The translations under genes were made by a program, and so were the position numbers. From Candidatus Methanoperedens sp. (GTDB lineage Archaea > Halobacteriota > Methanosarcinia > Methanosarcinales > Methanoperedenaceae), in NCBI GenBank assembly GCA_030650845.1, contig JAUSDC010000113.1, positions 1 to 35,401 of the forward strand: a DNA stretch of 35,401 bases, written 5' to 3'. Positions 1 to 8,107 of the stretch are shown in pieces. The stretch's first letter is position 1. The number at the start of each line of letters is the position of its first letter. The notes under the pieces were generated by a model. That model saw only the letters and a program-made list of their open reading frames with translations. It ran no database searches and was not told the DNA's origin.

Positions 1-135
1 ATCAATGATTATGAACGTGTGACGAGGATTTCAGAGATTTTCAAGCCAGAGGATATTGCTTTTATTACAAATTTGAGTGTTTCCTTGGTTAATGAATATC
101 TTGATCTGAAGAAAGATTTCCAAATCGGAGGGTAA
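1..135 (+). CDS. 3' end of a DUF1670-like protein (partial)
   Basis: An open frame runs in from the left edge for 44 codons and stops with TAA. The segment has the pattern DYERV...EDIAFITNLSVSLVNEYLDL, which resembles the C-terminal helix-turn-helix-like end of DUF1670 proteins (typically RV...I.FLTGLS..LV.EYL.L). That family is common in methanogen and ANME genomes and is often treated as transposase-associated. The match is from memory of the family pattern only, and the rest of the gene is outside the window, so function is not established. Confidence 0.4.
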   Translation: MNDYERVTRISEIFKPEDIAFITNLSVSLVNEYLDLKKDFQIGG

Positions 136-140
136 GAGTT

Positions 141-281
141 ATGAATTATGTGAACATTTTAAATAATAGTCCAGAGGTCATTAGTCCTTATTTTAGTTCG
201 TTGTTTTTTTTCATGCTCATTTATGAACGAGGGGTTCATAGGCGACTTTGCGGTGAGATTTTTATATTACCCACCAAATAA
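141..281 (+). CDS. possible small ORF of 46 codons, doubtful
   Basis: ATG at 141 lies six bases after the preceding stop codon, with GGAGGGTAAGAG just upstream that could serve as a ribosome binding site. It encodes 46 residues with a hydrophobic centre (SSLFFFMLIYE) and no recognisable domain. The stretch from 141 to 362 is AT-rich and otherwise shows only the upstream region of the next gene. It may be a decayed remnant rather than a gene. Confidence 0.15.
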   Translation: MNYVNILNNSPEVISPYFSSLFFFMLIYERGVHRRLCGEIFILPTK

Positions 282-362
282 TTGGATGCTAACTTATTAA
301 TGCAAAACCCGTATAATGCATGAGATAAGCATGGCAAAAAGAATTATCCACAGGAGATCTGA

Positions 363-1073
363 ATGAAACTCGCATGGGGCATCACAGGCGCCGGGCATTT
401 CCTGCGTGAAAGTTTTAATGTATTCAAAAAACTCAAAAAAACAATCCCTGATCTGAAAGTTACAACGCTTGTATCAAAGGCAGGTGAAGAAGTGATAAGG
501 ATGTATGGCCTGGAGAACGACCTGAAATTTATCTCTGACGGCTCATACCTTGAAGAGATCTTTCTTGAGAGCGAGCAGGGAGCAAGCGTCCCAAAAACAG
601 GAAGGTTCCTTCTCGGAAGATATGATGCTCTTATAATATCTCCTGCAACTTCAAACTCTACTGCCAAGATCGCCTGCGGGATAGCTGATACACTTATTAC
701 AAATTCTGTAGCGCAGGCAGCGAAGGGTGACGTACCTGTATATATCGTTCCCGTAGACATTGCAGGAGAGATAGAATCCAGAATGCCATTTTTCATTGAC
801 AGGGAGATCTGCATGAAATGCGAAATCTGCCCACCGGCGGAAAGATGCCCGGAACATGCAATAACGGATCAGATCGACCTTCTAAAATGCAGCGGATGCG
901 GTATTTGTTTGAGCCTGTGCAGTTATGGGGCGATAAGAGGTGGGATGGTCAAACTCAAAGTCCGTGACATTGATGCGAAGAACGTAAGTCTTTTACGTGA
1001 GCTTGAAGGGATTACGGTAATTGAAAATCCTCAAATGATTTTCGATCTTACTTCAAAATCCATGCAAAAATAG
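363..1073 (+). CDS. dmrX: DmrX-like dihydromethanopterin reductase (archaeoflavoprotein, MJ0208 family)
   Basis: A 236-residue flavoprotein with a C-terminal ferredoxin domain. Residues 1-140 form a flavoprotein (DmrB/AfpA-like) fold with the FMN-type segments GITGAGHFL (7-14) and ISPATSNSTAKIACGIADTL (92-111). Residues 150-186 carry two [4Fe-4S] motifs: C150-x2-C153-x2-C156-x5-C162, and C176-x2-C179-x2-C182-x3-C186. The family member DmrX of Methanosarcina reduces dihydromethanopterin to tetrahydromethanopterin in the last step of cofactor synthesis, drawing electrons from a ferredoxin-type donor. A GGAG ribosome site seven bases before ATG supports the start. Other archaeoflavoproteins share the flavin fold, so the substrate is inferred from the domain arrangement. 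Confidence 0.75.
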   Translation: MKLAWGITGAGHFLRESFNVFKKLKKTIPDLKVTTLVSKAGEEVIRMYGLENDLKFISDGSYLEEIFLESEQGASVPKTGRFLLGRYDALIISPATSNSTAKIACGIADTLITNSVAQAAKGDVPVYIVPVDIAGEIESRMPFFIDREICMKCEICPPAERCPEHAITDQIDLLKCSGCGICLSLCSYGAIRGGMVKLKVRDIDAKNVSLLRELEGITVIENPQMIFDLTSKSMQK

Positions 1074-1117
1074 AAGTACTAAAGGATATAAAAGGGGACG
1101 AACATAGAGGTCATATC

Positions 1118-1342
1118 TTGTTTCCTAATAAAAAAGTCCAGACTTTAATTGGTTCACGCGTACAGGTTGAAATGAAAGGCGATAAAAATACACTTGAAGG
1201 AAAGCTTGAAAGTGTTGATGATAACCTGAATTTGCATCTTATTGATACTTTTGAGATCGCAAATGGTATTAAGGCACGTTCTCTTGGTTCCGTGGTTTTA
1301 AGAGGAAATAATATTATTCTGCTGTGCCCTGTAGGGGAATAG
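1118..1342 (+). CDS. LSm (Sm-like) RNA-binding protein
   Basis: A 74-residue archaeal LSm protein, expected to form a ring that binds U-rich RNA. The Sm1 motif (G-x-L-x3-D-x-x-L-N-L form: EGKLESVDDNLNLHL) and the Sm2 motif (GSVVLRGNNIILL) are both present and in order. The start is TTG at 1118, supported by GAGGT at 1107-1111; no ATG gives a full Sm1 region. It ends one base before the next gene, so the two are almost certainly co-translated. The very short length, with no extra domain, is normal for archaeal Lsm proteins. Confidence 0.85.
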   Translation: MFPNKKVQTLIGSRVQVEMKGDKNTLEGKLESVDDNLNLHLIDTFEIANGIKARSLGSVVLRGNNIILLCPVGE

Positions 1343-1343
1343 A

Positions 1344-1688
1344 ATGGAAATTGAAGAAAAAGTCCTTAAATTAATAAAATCCAGAAAAAAAGGCATCCTG
1401 CAGAACGAACTATGGAAAAAAGCTGAAATTGACCGCAGGAAATGCTCACGGATCGTTGATAAATTAGAAAAAGAAGGGAAAATAGTCAGAGAACAGGAAT
1501 CGACCAAGGGCACACGGACTTACCGCATTAGATTAGCCGAAATAAAGGAGAAAGAGAAGGCCAGAGATTTCAGGTTGTTGCTCGTCAAAGATATGTTCGC
1601 ACCATGCACCGGCTGCGCCATTGAATGTACGCCTGAACAATGCATACCGCTTTCTGAATGGGTTGTCCATCTTATTGAAGAACAGTAA
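1344..1688 (+). CDS. winged-helix DNA-binding protein with C-terminal Cys cluster
   Basis: A 114-residue protein. Residues 1-65 form a winged helix of the Lrp/MarR/B-block type: ILQNELWKKAEIDRRKCSRI as the helix-turn-helix, then a wing (KIVREQESTKGTRTYRI). The C-terminal tail has C88-x2-C91-x3-C95-x4-C100, four cysteines spaced to hold an Fe-S cluster or zinc, so a redox- or metal-sensing regulator is a reasonable guess. The start codon follows the LSm stop by one base. Similar archaeal proteins are annotated only as helix-turn-helix regulators; the target genes are unknown. Convergent with moaA, which ends 4 bases downstream. Confidence 0.65.
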   Translation: MEIEEKVLKLIKSRKKGILQNELWKKAEIDRRKCSRIVDKLEKEGKIVREQESTKGTRTYRIRLAEIKEKEKARDFRLLLVKDMFAPCTGCAIECTPEQCIPLSEWVVHLIEEQ

Positions 1689-1692
1689 GTAA

Positions 1693-2595
1693 TCATCCCT
1701 TATAAAAGGGCTCCCTGTTCAGGACTGCCTTTCTGAGCAGCTCTTTAATTTCCTCAGGCATTGCTCCATCTTTAATTTCTATTAAGTTATCATTTCTCAT
1801 TAGGCATGGTTTCAACATCCCGTTCGAAGTAACCCTCAACCGATTGCAGCTTGCACAAAAGCGTGAGTTGTCAATAGGTCTTACAAGTTCAACCTCAACC
1901 CCATCTATGAAATATTTTTTTCTCCTGTGCATTTCTCTTTCATTCACGTGTGATGCCCTTGATTCAAGCATTCTTTCCACGCTGTCGATATCTACCATGA
2001 ACCTGCTGATGTTCCTGAAATTCATAAGCTCGATAAGCTGGAGTATCACGCTGCCATCATACCTGCCTGTGAAATTGATGGCATCATCTATTTCGCTATG
2101 GTTGATGCCTTTAAGAAGGACCATATTGAGTTTGACCGGAGTCAATCCCGCATCTATCGCCGCATCAATGCCTTCTATTACTCTGGGGAGCATATTCGGA
2201 GAACCTGTAATGGCCCCATAATGTTCCTTATTTATCGAAGGAAGGCTCACGTTAACCCTGTCAAGACCGCTATCCGCAAGTGATGCTGCGCGATGTGAAA
2301 GCAGCACCCCGTTCGTGGTGGCTGATATGTTTTTTAGCGCTGGAAGCCGGGCCAGTATTTCCTCAAAATCCTCTCTCATGAGCGGCTCACCTCCTGAGAA
2401 CTTCACTTTATCCACGCCGAACACAGATGCAGCCGTGACAATTCTTGCGATGGTCTCAGGAGTCATTTCCTGTGCAGGCGCCTGGTTTTCCCCTTCCTGA
2501 TGGCAGTAAATGCATTTCAAATTGCACTTTTTCGTTATCGAGATTCGCAGACTTTTTATGACCCGACCGTAATTGTCCGTAAGCGTGTTATTCAT
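1693..2595 (-). CDS. moaA: GTP 3',8-cyclase MoaA
   Basis: A 300-residue radical-SAM enzyme that, with MoaC, converts GTP to cyclic pyranopterin phosphate in molybdopterin (tungstopterin) synthesis. The SAM cluster motif is C24-x3-C28-x2-C31 (CNLKCIYC) and the second, GTP-binding cluster motif is C247-x2-C250-x13-C264 near the C-terminus; both are hallmarks of MoaA. FSGGEPLMR is the conserved SAM-binding GGEP loop. Length is slightly short of bacterial MoaA, as usual in archaea. It lies 40 bases downstream of rtcA on the same strand and may be co-transcribed with it. The product suggests molybdenum- or tungsten-dependent enzymes such as formylmethanofuran dehydrogenase elsewhere in the genome. 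Confidence 0.93.
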   Translation of the reverse strand: MNNTLTDNYGRVIKSLRISITKKCNLKCIYCHQEGENQAPAQEMTPETIARIVTAASVFGVDKVKFSGGEPLMREDFEEILARLPALKNISATTNGVLLSHRAASLADSGLDRVNVSLPSINKEHYGAITGSPNMLPRVIEGIDAAIDAGLTPVKLNMVLLKGINHSEIDDAINFTGRYDGSVILQLIELMNFRNISRFMVDIDSVERMLESRASHVNEREMHRRKKYFIDGVEVELVRPIDNSRFCASCNRLRVTSNGMLKPCLMRNDNLIEIKDGAMPEEIKELLRKAVLNREPFYKG

Positions 2596-2635
2596 GAATG
2601 TTTTTTTCCCAACATATTGATATCACGTTCCAATA

Positions 2636-3643
2636 TTAACTTTTTCTCAGGGCTGACACGCGGAATAATCCGGTTTTCAATTCCTGTATGTTGAATTTAA
2701 CATCCAGGAATTGTTCAGTGACCCAAATGTTGGTCCTGGTGTGAAGAGAAATTATCCTTGTCGTAAAATAACCGCCACCTGCTAACGCTAAATAAGGAAT
2801 TAACTGGTCTGCAAGATATTCATCAACTCCTGCTTGTGACTTTAATTCAGAAAGTATCACATCTGCAGCCAGATTTCCAACCTTTTCAGCGGAAAACCCT
2901 GGTTTTCCAAGTGCACTTGCCCCCATATATCCGCACCAGAGTGTCAGCCCGCTTCCCGTTGAGGGTTCATCTTTTGTCTCAATTGTTATACTGGTATCAA
3001 ATCCCTCCTGCTGCAGGAGCTTCCGGGCAGAATCCGCCTGTCTTTGCGCGACATGCGCTGGAAGACGTGATGAGTGTGATATCCCCTGGATAACAGAACA
3101 TGTGTTGGTTTCAAACTCCATCCGTTTTAATTTTGCAGGGGCGAAAACAGCTTCCACACAGCCTTCACCGCGAGGATAATATCCCCTTCTAACAAGGTTG
3201 ATGCTTCCGTCGTATCCTATCCTTGAAAGCGCGAAAAGGGTGACAAAGCGTATGTAATCTATTGTAGGCGACCAGGAAACGTCAGTTCCGCCTGATATCT
3301 TCAGCCTGACCGTGTCCGGGGAATGCATGGCTATCGGCATAAGGCACTGGAGAATAAGTGTGATGCTTCCTGCTGTGCCGATATCGATATTATATGTACC
3401 GCCTTTTATTTTTCCGGGTATGAATGTCATGTCCATAGAATGAAGCGAACATCCTCTGACCTCCCCGTCGCAAAGGGAAGCGGCGCTCTCCACCCCTTTG
3501 ACATGTTGAGCTGAAAGCCCTGGTTTCGGTCTATTCTTCCGGATATTATTAATTTCAACAGGTTCTCCTGTTACTGCAGAAAGCGCCACAGCAGTCCTTA
3601 ATATCTGCCCTCCGCCTTCACCGTATGATCCGTCAAGCTTCAT
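2636..3643 (-). CDS. rtcA: RNA 3'-terminal phosphate cyclase RtcA
   Basis: A 335-residue RtcA that converts RNA 3'-phosphate ends to 2',3'-cyclic phosphates with ATP, through a covalent enzyme-AMP intermediate. The N-terminus (DGSYGEGGGQILRTAVALS) is the family signature, followed by the PGLSAQH segment. His301, in SLHTRTNIWVTEQFL, aligns with the adenylated histidine of the bacterial enzyme. Length is typical. The gene starts at ATG 3643 with a 150-base upstream region shared with the divergent RCK-DHH gene. RtcB is not in this window. Confidence 0.93.
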   Translation of the reverse strand: MKLDGSYGEGGGQILRTAVALSAVTGEPVEINNIRKNRPKPGLSAQHVKGVESAASLCDGEVRGCSLHSMDMTFIPGKIKGGTYNIDIGTAGSITLILQCLMPIAMHSPDTVRLKISGGTDVSWSPTIDYIRFVTLFALSRIGYDGSINLVRRGYYPRGEGCVEAVFAPAKLKRMEFETNTCSVIQGISHSSRLPAHVAQRQADSARKLLQQEGFDTSITIETKDEPSTGSGLTLWCGYMGASALGKPGFSAEKVGNLAADVILSELKSQAGVDEYLADQLIPYLALAGGGYFTTRIISLHTRTNIWVTEQFLDVKFNIQELKTGLFRVSALRKS

Positions 3644-3689
3644 AAATGACCATATAGTCGGGATGATTATTGAGGTTTTGTGAAAATTA

Positions 3690-3750
3690 AACGAGCGGGT
3701 CGGGGAGTGGGAGTGGGGGTTAGTTAAAAAAGTTTGCCTGCCCGCTCGTT
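3690..3750. repeat. 10-base inverted repeat in the rtcA upstream region
   Basis: AACGAGCGGG at 3690-3699 is perfectly complementary to CCCGCTCGTT at 3741-3750, separated by 41 bases that are G-rich on the + strand. On the minus strand it would lie in or near the 5' leader of rtcA. It is immediately followed by the 12-base perfect palindrome TTATCATGATAA (3749-3760). It could be an RNA stem-loop or a protein-binding site. Confidence 0.5.
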
Positions 3751-3794
3751 ATCATGATAATGATCATAATAACATATATAGTTTTCTATGGCCA

Positions 3795-5309
3795 ATGTAT
3801 TTTAAATACATAGTACCTAATATAAGGGATAAAGGAGGCTTTGCCATAGAGGAAAAATCATCTGAACTTAAACCCATAAAGGCAGCTTATGCAGTACTGG
3901 GTAGCGGTGGCATAGGCCTTGCTCTTGCCAATGAACTCCAAACAAGAGATAAGAATATCATTCTTATAGATAAGGATGCAACAAAGGTAGATACATTAAA
4001 AGAGCAGAACCTCAATGCGCTGCAGGGCGATATAGGGGATACTGATATTTTTGGTAAATTCGACCTGAAATACCTCAAGGCTGTTTTTATCATGAGTTCT
4101 GATATCAAAGCGAATAAAAGTGCTATTAATTATATAAAGAAAACAGCTCCAGATATTCAGGTTGTTACAAGGGCAAATGATAACCAGCAAAAAGAAGAGC
4201 TGGAAGCAGAAGGAGCCGATCTTGTAGTCCTCCCGTCAAAACTCCCGCTAAAGTCTATTGCCCTGGCAATAGTCCAATATATAGAGAAAAACACATCGGT
4301 AAAAATGGCAAAGGATCTGAAAAAATTGATCGCCTCGGTGGGGGAAGGGAAGTTCGCTATCGTAGTCCACAACAATCCTGACCCGGATGCTATCTCAAGT
4401 GCAATGGGCCTGAAAGAGATCGCAGCAAGCGTTGGGGTGAAAGCAGAGATCCATTATAAAGGAAGCATAGGTCATCATGAGAATAAGGCTTTCGTCAATC
4501 TGCTGGATATCGAATTAGATCAATCTACAGATTTTAAGGTCTCTGATTATAAGAAAATTGCCATGATCGAATGCTCGACGCCTGGTACGAACAATATGCT
4601 ACCACCTGACACACAGGTCAGCATAGTAATAGACCACCATCAGGCAGAAATCGAAGATATAAGGGCTGAGTATGTTGATATAAGGCCCAATATCGGTGCG
4701 ACAGCAACCATTATGACAAAGTATCTTCAGGACCTCGATATATTGATCGATACAGAACTTGCCACAGCTCTTTTATACGGGATCAAGGTGGATACTGACG
4801 ATTTCCGCAGGAACACAGACCCGGCAGACCTGATAGCTGCGGCGTATCTTTCCCCACTTGCGAACCACGACATTCTAAGCAGGATAGAAACACCCACCAG
4901 GTCGATAGAGGAAATTGAGATCCTTGGGGATGCCATCAAGAACAGGGAAATAAATGGCAGCTACCTGCTCTCGAACGTAGGACCAATACACAATAGAGAT
5001 GCTCTGGCGCAGGCGGCGGATTATCTGCTCACCCTGGAAGGGATCACAACGACCATCGTTTTTGGGCTGGGAGAGGACCACATTTACATATCTGGAAGAA
5101 GCCGGGATGTCCGTATCAACATTGGTAAGGTGATGCAGGATGCTTTCGGCGCAGAAAAGGGCGGAGGTCATGCAATGCTCGCAGGTGCTCAGATACCGCT
5201 GGGGGTGCTTGGTGGAACAAAGGACAAGCAGACGCTCATGAAACTTGCAGAAGAGGTCGTAGTAAAGCGGCTGCTTTCTGTCATAGGCATACAGAAAGAG
5301 CCTGAGTAA
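3795..5309 (+). CDS. RCK (TrkA-N)-DHH phosphoesterase fusion protein
   Basis: The N-terminal part is a Rossmann-fold TrkA-N/RCK nucleotide-binding domain (YAVLGSGGIGLALANELQT, about residues 32-50, with acidic IDKD at the second strand end). The C-terminal part is a DHH-DHHA1 phosphoesterase: NPDPDAISSA near residue 195, DHHQAE near 280, and GGGHAMLAGA near 456. Metal-binding Asp/His residues appear intact. DHH-DHHA1 enzymes include nanoRNases and cyclic-dinucleotide phosphodiesterases; the RCK part may sense NAD(H) or another nucleotide. No membrane segment is visible. The open frame begins at ATG 3795, but the real start is doubtful: a strong AAAGGAGG at 3831-3838 precedes an in-frame ATA at 3846, which would give a 487-residue protein whose N-terminus fits homologues I recall. 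The Rossmann segment has no canonical start codon between 3798 and it. Confidence 0.85.
   Translation: MYFKYIVPNIRDKGGFAIEEKSSELKPIKAAYAVLGSGGIGLALANELQTRDKNIILIDKDATKVDTLKEQNLNALQGDIGDTDIFGKFDLKYLKAVFIMSSDIKANKSAINYIKKTAPDIQVVTRANDNQQKEELEAEGADLVVLPSKLPLKSIALAIVQYIEKNTSVKMAKDLKKLIASVGEGKFAIVVHNNPDPDAISSAMGLKEIAASVGVKAEIHYKGSIGHHENKAFVNLLDIELDQSTDFKVSDYKKIAMIECSTPGTNNMLPPDTQVSIVIDHHQAEIEDIRAEYVDIRPNIGATATIMTKYLQDLDILIDTELATALLYGIKVDTDDFRRNTDPADLIAAAYLSPLANHDILSRIETPTRSIEEIEILGDAIKNREINGSYLLSNVGPIHNRDALAQAADYLLTLEGITTTIVFGLGEDHIYISGRSRDVRINIGKVMQDAFGAEKGGGHAMLAGAQIPLGVLGGTKDKQTLMKLAEEVVVKRLLSVIGIQKEPE
3801..3808 (+). promoter_or_regulatory. TATA-like box for the RCK-DHH gene
   Basis: TTTAAATA matches the archaeal TATA consensus. 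With the usual spacing, transcription would begin near 3828-3832, just before the AAAGGAGG ribosome site at 3831-3838. A second candidate, ACATATATAG at 3772-3781, would start transcription near 3803. Either placement puts the only upstream ATG (3795) outside the transcript. Confidence 0.4.
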
Positions 5310-5312
5310 GAC

Positions 5313-5327
5313 TCTGGATTTTCCAGA
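5313..5327. repeat. short hairpin after the RCK-DHH gene
   Basis: TCTGGA-TTT-TCCAGA is a perfect 6-base inverted repeat with a 3-base loop, four bases after the stop codon and 36 bases before alaS. There is no T-run after it, so a terminator role is uncertain; it may stabilise the upstream mRNA end or act in the alaS leader. Confidence 0.35.
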
Positions 5328-5362
5328 ATAATTATGTATTACCTTTACAATTAGTATCCCAC

Positions 5363-8107
5363 ATGCAGGACGAGTATCAACTTGATTATTTCAAAGAGAA
5401 TGGCTTCGTACGAAAAACGTGCCCGAAGTGCAAAACGAACTTCTGGACAAGAGATGCAGATACAGAGTTCTGCGGAGACCCGCCCTGTGTTTCTTACTCA
5501 TTCATAGGTGCGCCTGTTTTCAAGAAGGAATACGACATATCATCCATGCGCGAGGCTTATCTCTCCTTTTTCGAGAAGCATGGGCATACAAGGGTGGATC
5601 GATATCCAGTTATCGCACGCTGGCGCGACGACATTTACCTGACCATTGCTTCGATCGCGGATTTTCAGCCATTTGTTACATCAGGGCTTGTTCCCCCTCC
5701 TGCAAATCCTCTCACTATCTCACAGCCATGCATACGGCTTGATGACCTTGACGCAGTTGGAAGAAGCGGCAGGCATCTTACCACATTCGAGATGATGGCT
5801 CACCACTGTTTTAATTCGCGAGGGAATGAGATATACTGGAAGGACAGGACTGTGGAACTATGCGATACTCTTCTTGCTGACCTCGGATGCGATCTTAAAG
5901 CTGTTACCTATAAGGAAAATCCATGGGCAGGCGGAGGCAACGCAGGTCCAAGCGTCGAAGTTATGGTTGGAGGTCTTGAGCTTGCTACCCTTGTGTTCAT
6001 GGACTTAAAGCAGGTAAAAGGCGGCTCAATAGAGATCAAGGGTGAGACATACGAGAAGATGGATAATTACATTGTTGATACAGGCTACGGTCTTGAGAGG
6101 TTCGTGTGGGCATCAAAGGGGTCACCCACGATATATGATGCAGTATTTCCGAAGATCGTGAGCGAATTGATGGACCTTGCAGGTATCGAGCACTCGATAG
6201 ACAATCCAGAATATGCCAGGATGTTCTCGCAGAATGCGCGCTTTGCAGGGGTGATGGATATCAGCGGGCAGGCAAACCTGCTCCAGTTGAGGAAAAAAGT
6301 CGCTGATACCATTGGTACAACTGTTGAGAAACTCCAGAAGCTCATGGTGCCTGTAGAGTCAGTGTACGCCATCACCGATCATTCCAGATGTCTTGCCTTC
6401 ATGCTCGGGGACGGCATCATACCCTCCAATGTGAAAGCGGGATATCTGGCAAGGCTTGTGCTTCGCCGGACGCTTCGATTGATGAAAGAATTGGATATAA
6501 GGGAACCTCTTATCGAGATAATCGAGATGCAGATAAAGAACTTCCCCGAATATCCCGAGTTCAGGGAGCGACTTGATACGATAAGGGAGATCGTGGCACT
6601 TGAAGAGGAAAAGTATGCTGACACCATAGAACGCGGTACAAAACTTGTGAAAAAGACGGCGCTTCATTTTAAGGATAAAAAGGAAAAAATGCCACTTGGT
6701 GAATTGATCCAGCTTTACGACACGCACGGCATCCCGCCTGAGATCACGCGCGAGGTCGCAAAAGAAGCTGGTGTTGAGGTTGAGCTTCCTGATACATTCT
6801 ACTCTCTTGTGGCAAAGAAGCACAGCAAGGCGCAAGAGGAGGAGACCGAAGGGCTAACACTTGACCTTCCACTCACGCGCAAGCTGTATTATGAAGATTC
6901 TGAACAGACAGAATTTTCAGCGAAAGTGCTTGAAGTCATTGAGAACAAGATCATCCTCGACAGGACATTATTTTATCCTGAAGGCGGAGGTCAGCCTGCA
7001 GACCATGGTACTCTATCAATGGAGGATTACGTTGCGAATGTTGCTGATGTCCAGAATATGAATGGTGTCATCGTCCATGAGACTGATTCAGACATTGGAT
7101 TTAAGAAAGGGGATGCAGTTAAAGGAAAAATAGATTGGGAGCGACGCCTTGCTCACATGAGGCATCACACTGCCACGCATATCGTGAACGAATCAGCAAA
7201 AGCAGTGCTTGGAAAACACATCTGGCAGACCGGCGCACAAAAGTCCACTGACAGGGCAAGGCTTGACCTGACGCATTTTAAGCGAATAACCGACGAGGAG
7301 TTCAGGGAAATAGAACTTCTTGCAAACAGAGCAGTTATGAAAAACCAGCCCGTGTATATTGACTGGATGGACAGGATCGAGGCTGAAAAGAAGTACGGGT
7401 TCGTGCTGTACCAGGGGGGTGTGCCTCCTGGGAAAGAAATACGCATCCTGCGCGTGGGAAGCGACGTTGAAGCCTGCGGAGGTACACATGTTTCTAATAC
7501 AGGGCTTATAGGACCGATCAAGCTCATAAAGACAGAGAGGATTCAGGACGGTGTGGAGCGCATTGAATTCTCGGCTGGTGAGGCGGCGGTGAAAAGAATG
7601 CAAGAGAGGGATGAACTACTGAACAAGGCCTCGGATGCGTTGCGAGTTTCGCCGGAGCACTTACCTGACACCGTCAACCGTTTCTTCGATGAATGGAAGG
7701 AATTTAAGAAAGAGAACGAGCGGCTGAAGGCTGAGCTTGCGGAAGTCAGGGTGAAGGCGATGATGGGTGATGCCGTTGAAATAAATGGCTTGAAGGTGCT
7801 TTCAAAGAAAATACAGCATGCAGATGTAGAGGAGCTTATCAAGGCTGCCACTGAGTTCAGCAAGAACGATGATGTAGTTGCAATTCTTGCAAGCGAATCT
7901 GGCGGCGTGAAAATAGTCGTTGCAGCAGGAGCACGCGCTCAGAAGTTGGGTGTGAATGCCGGGGCGATCGTTCGCGAGATGTCAAAGCTTGTGGGCGGCG
8001 GCGGTGGAGGGAAGCCCGGGATAGCGCAGGGCGGAGGGACGGATGCGGCGAGGATAGAGGAGGCGCTGGAGAGAGGAGTGGAGATGGTGAGTGAGAAAAT
8101 GAAGTAA
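5363..8107 (+). CDS. alaS: alanyl-tRNA synthetase, archaeal type
   Basis: A full-length (914 residues) class II AlaRS that charges tRNA-Ala and edits mischarged Ser/Gly. The N-terminus carries the archaeal Cys-rich extension (CPKCKTNFWTRDADTEFC). The aminoacylation core follows, with the class II segment RHLTTFEMMAHHCFN around residues 133-147 and GGGNAGPSVEV after it. The editing domain has the zinc motifs HHTATH near residue 600 and C-x3-H (CGGTH) near 704. The C-Ala domain ends in a run of glycines (GGGGGGKPGIAQGGG). The start at 5363 gives the expected archaeal N-terminus; no strong ribosome site precedes it, so the mRNA may be nearly leaderless. The 227 bases after the gene (8108-8334) contain no gene I can support. 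Confidence 0.96.
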   Translation: MQDEYQLDYFKENGFVRKTCPKCKTNFWTRDADTEFCGDPPCVSYSFIGAPVFKKEYDISSMREAYLSFFEKHGHTRVDRYPVIARWRDDIYLTIASIADFQPFVTSGLVPPPANPLTISQPCIRLDDLDAVGRSGRHLTTFEMMAHHCFNSRGNEIYWKDRTVELCDTLLADLGCDLKAVTYKENPWAGGGNAGPSVEVMVGGLELATLVFMDLKQVKGGSIEIKGETYEKMDNYIVDTGYGLERFVWASKGSPTIYDAVFPKIVSELMDLAGIEHSIDNPEYARMFSQNARFAGVMDISGQANLLQLRKKVADTIGTTVEKLQKLMVPVESVYAITDHSRCLAFMLGDGIIPSNVKAGYLARLVLRRTLRLMKELDIREPLIEIIEMQIKNFPEYPEFRERLDTIREIVALEEEKYADTIERGTKLVKKTALHFKDKKEKMPLGELIQLYDTHGIPPEITREVAKEAGVEVELPDTFYSLVAKKHSKAQEEETEGLTLDLPLTRKLYYEDSEQTEFSAKVLEVIENKIILDRTLFYPEGGGQPADHGTLSMEDYVANVADVQNMNGVIVHETDSDIGFKKGDAVKGKIDWERRLAHMRHHTATHIVNESAKAVLGKHIWQTGAQKSTDRARLDLTHFKRITDEEFREIELLANRAVMKNQPVYIDWMDRIEAEKKYGFVLYQGGVPPGKEIRILRVGSDVEACGGTHVSNTGLIGPIKLIKTERIQDGVERIEFSAGEAAVKRMQERDELLNKASDALRVSPEHLPDTVNRFFDEWKEFKKENERLKAELAEVRVKAMMGDAVEINGLKVLSKKIQHADVEELIKAATEFSKNDDVVAILASESGGVKIVVAAGARAQKLGVNAGAIVREMSKLVGGGGGGKPGIAQGGGTDAARIEEALERGVEMVSEKMK

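Noticed and set aside
344-814. 156-codon open frame on the minus strand
   Set aside because: Shadow of the DmrX-like gene, whose protein matches a known family across the whole length.
6359-6835. 158-codon open frame on the minus strand
   Set aside because: It lies wholly inside alaS in a shadow frame and has no recognisable domain or ribosome site.
7990-8060. G-rich run at the end of alaS that could be a G-quadruplex
   Set aside because: It encodes the conserved Gly-rich end of the alanyl-tRNA synthetase.
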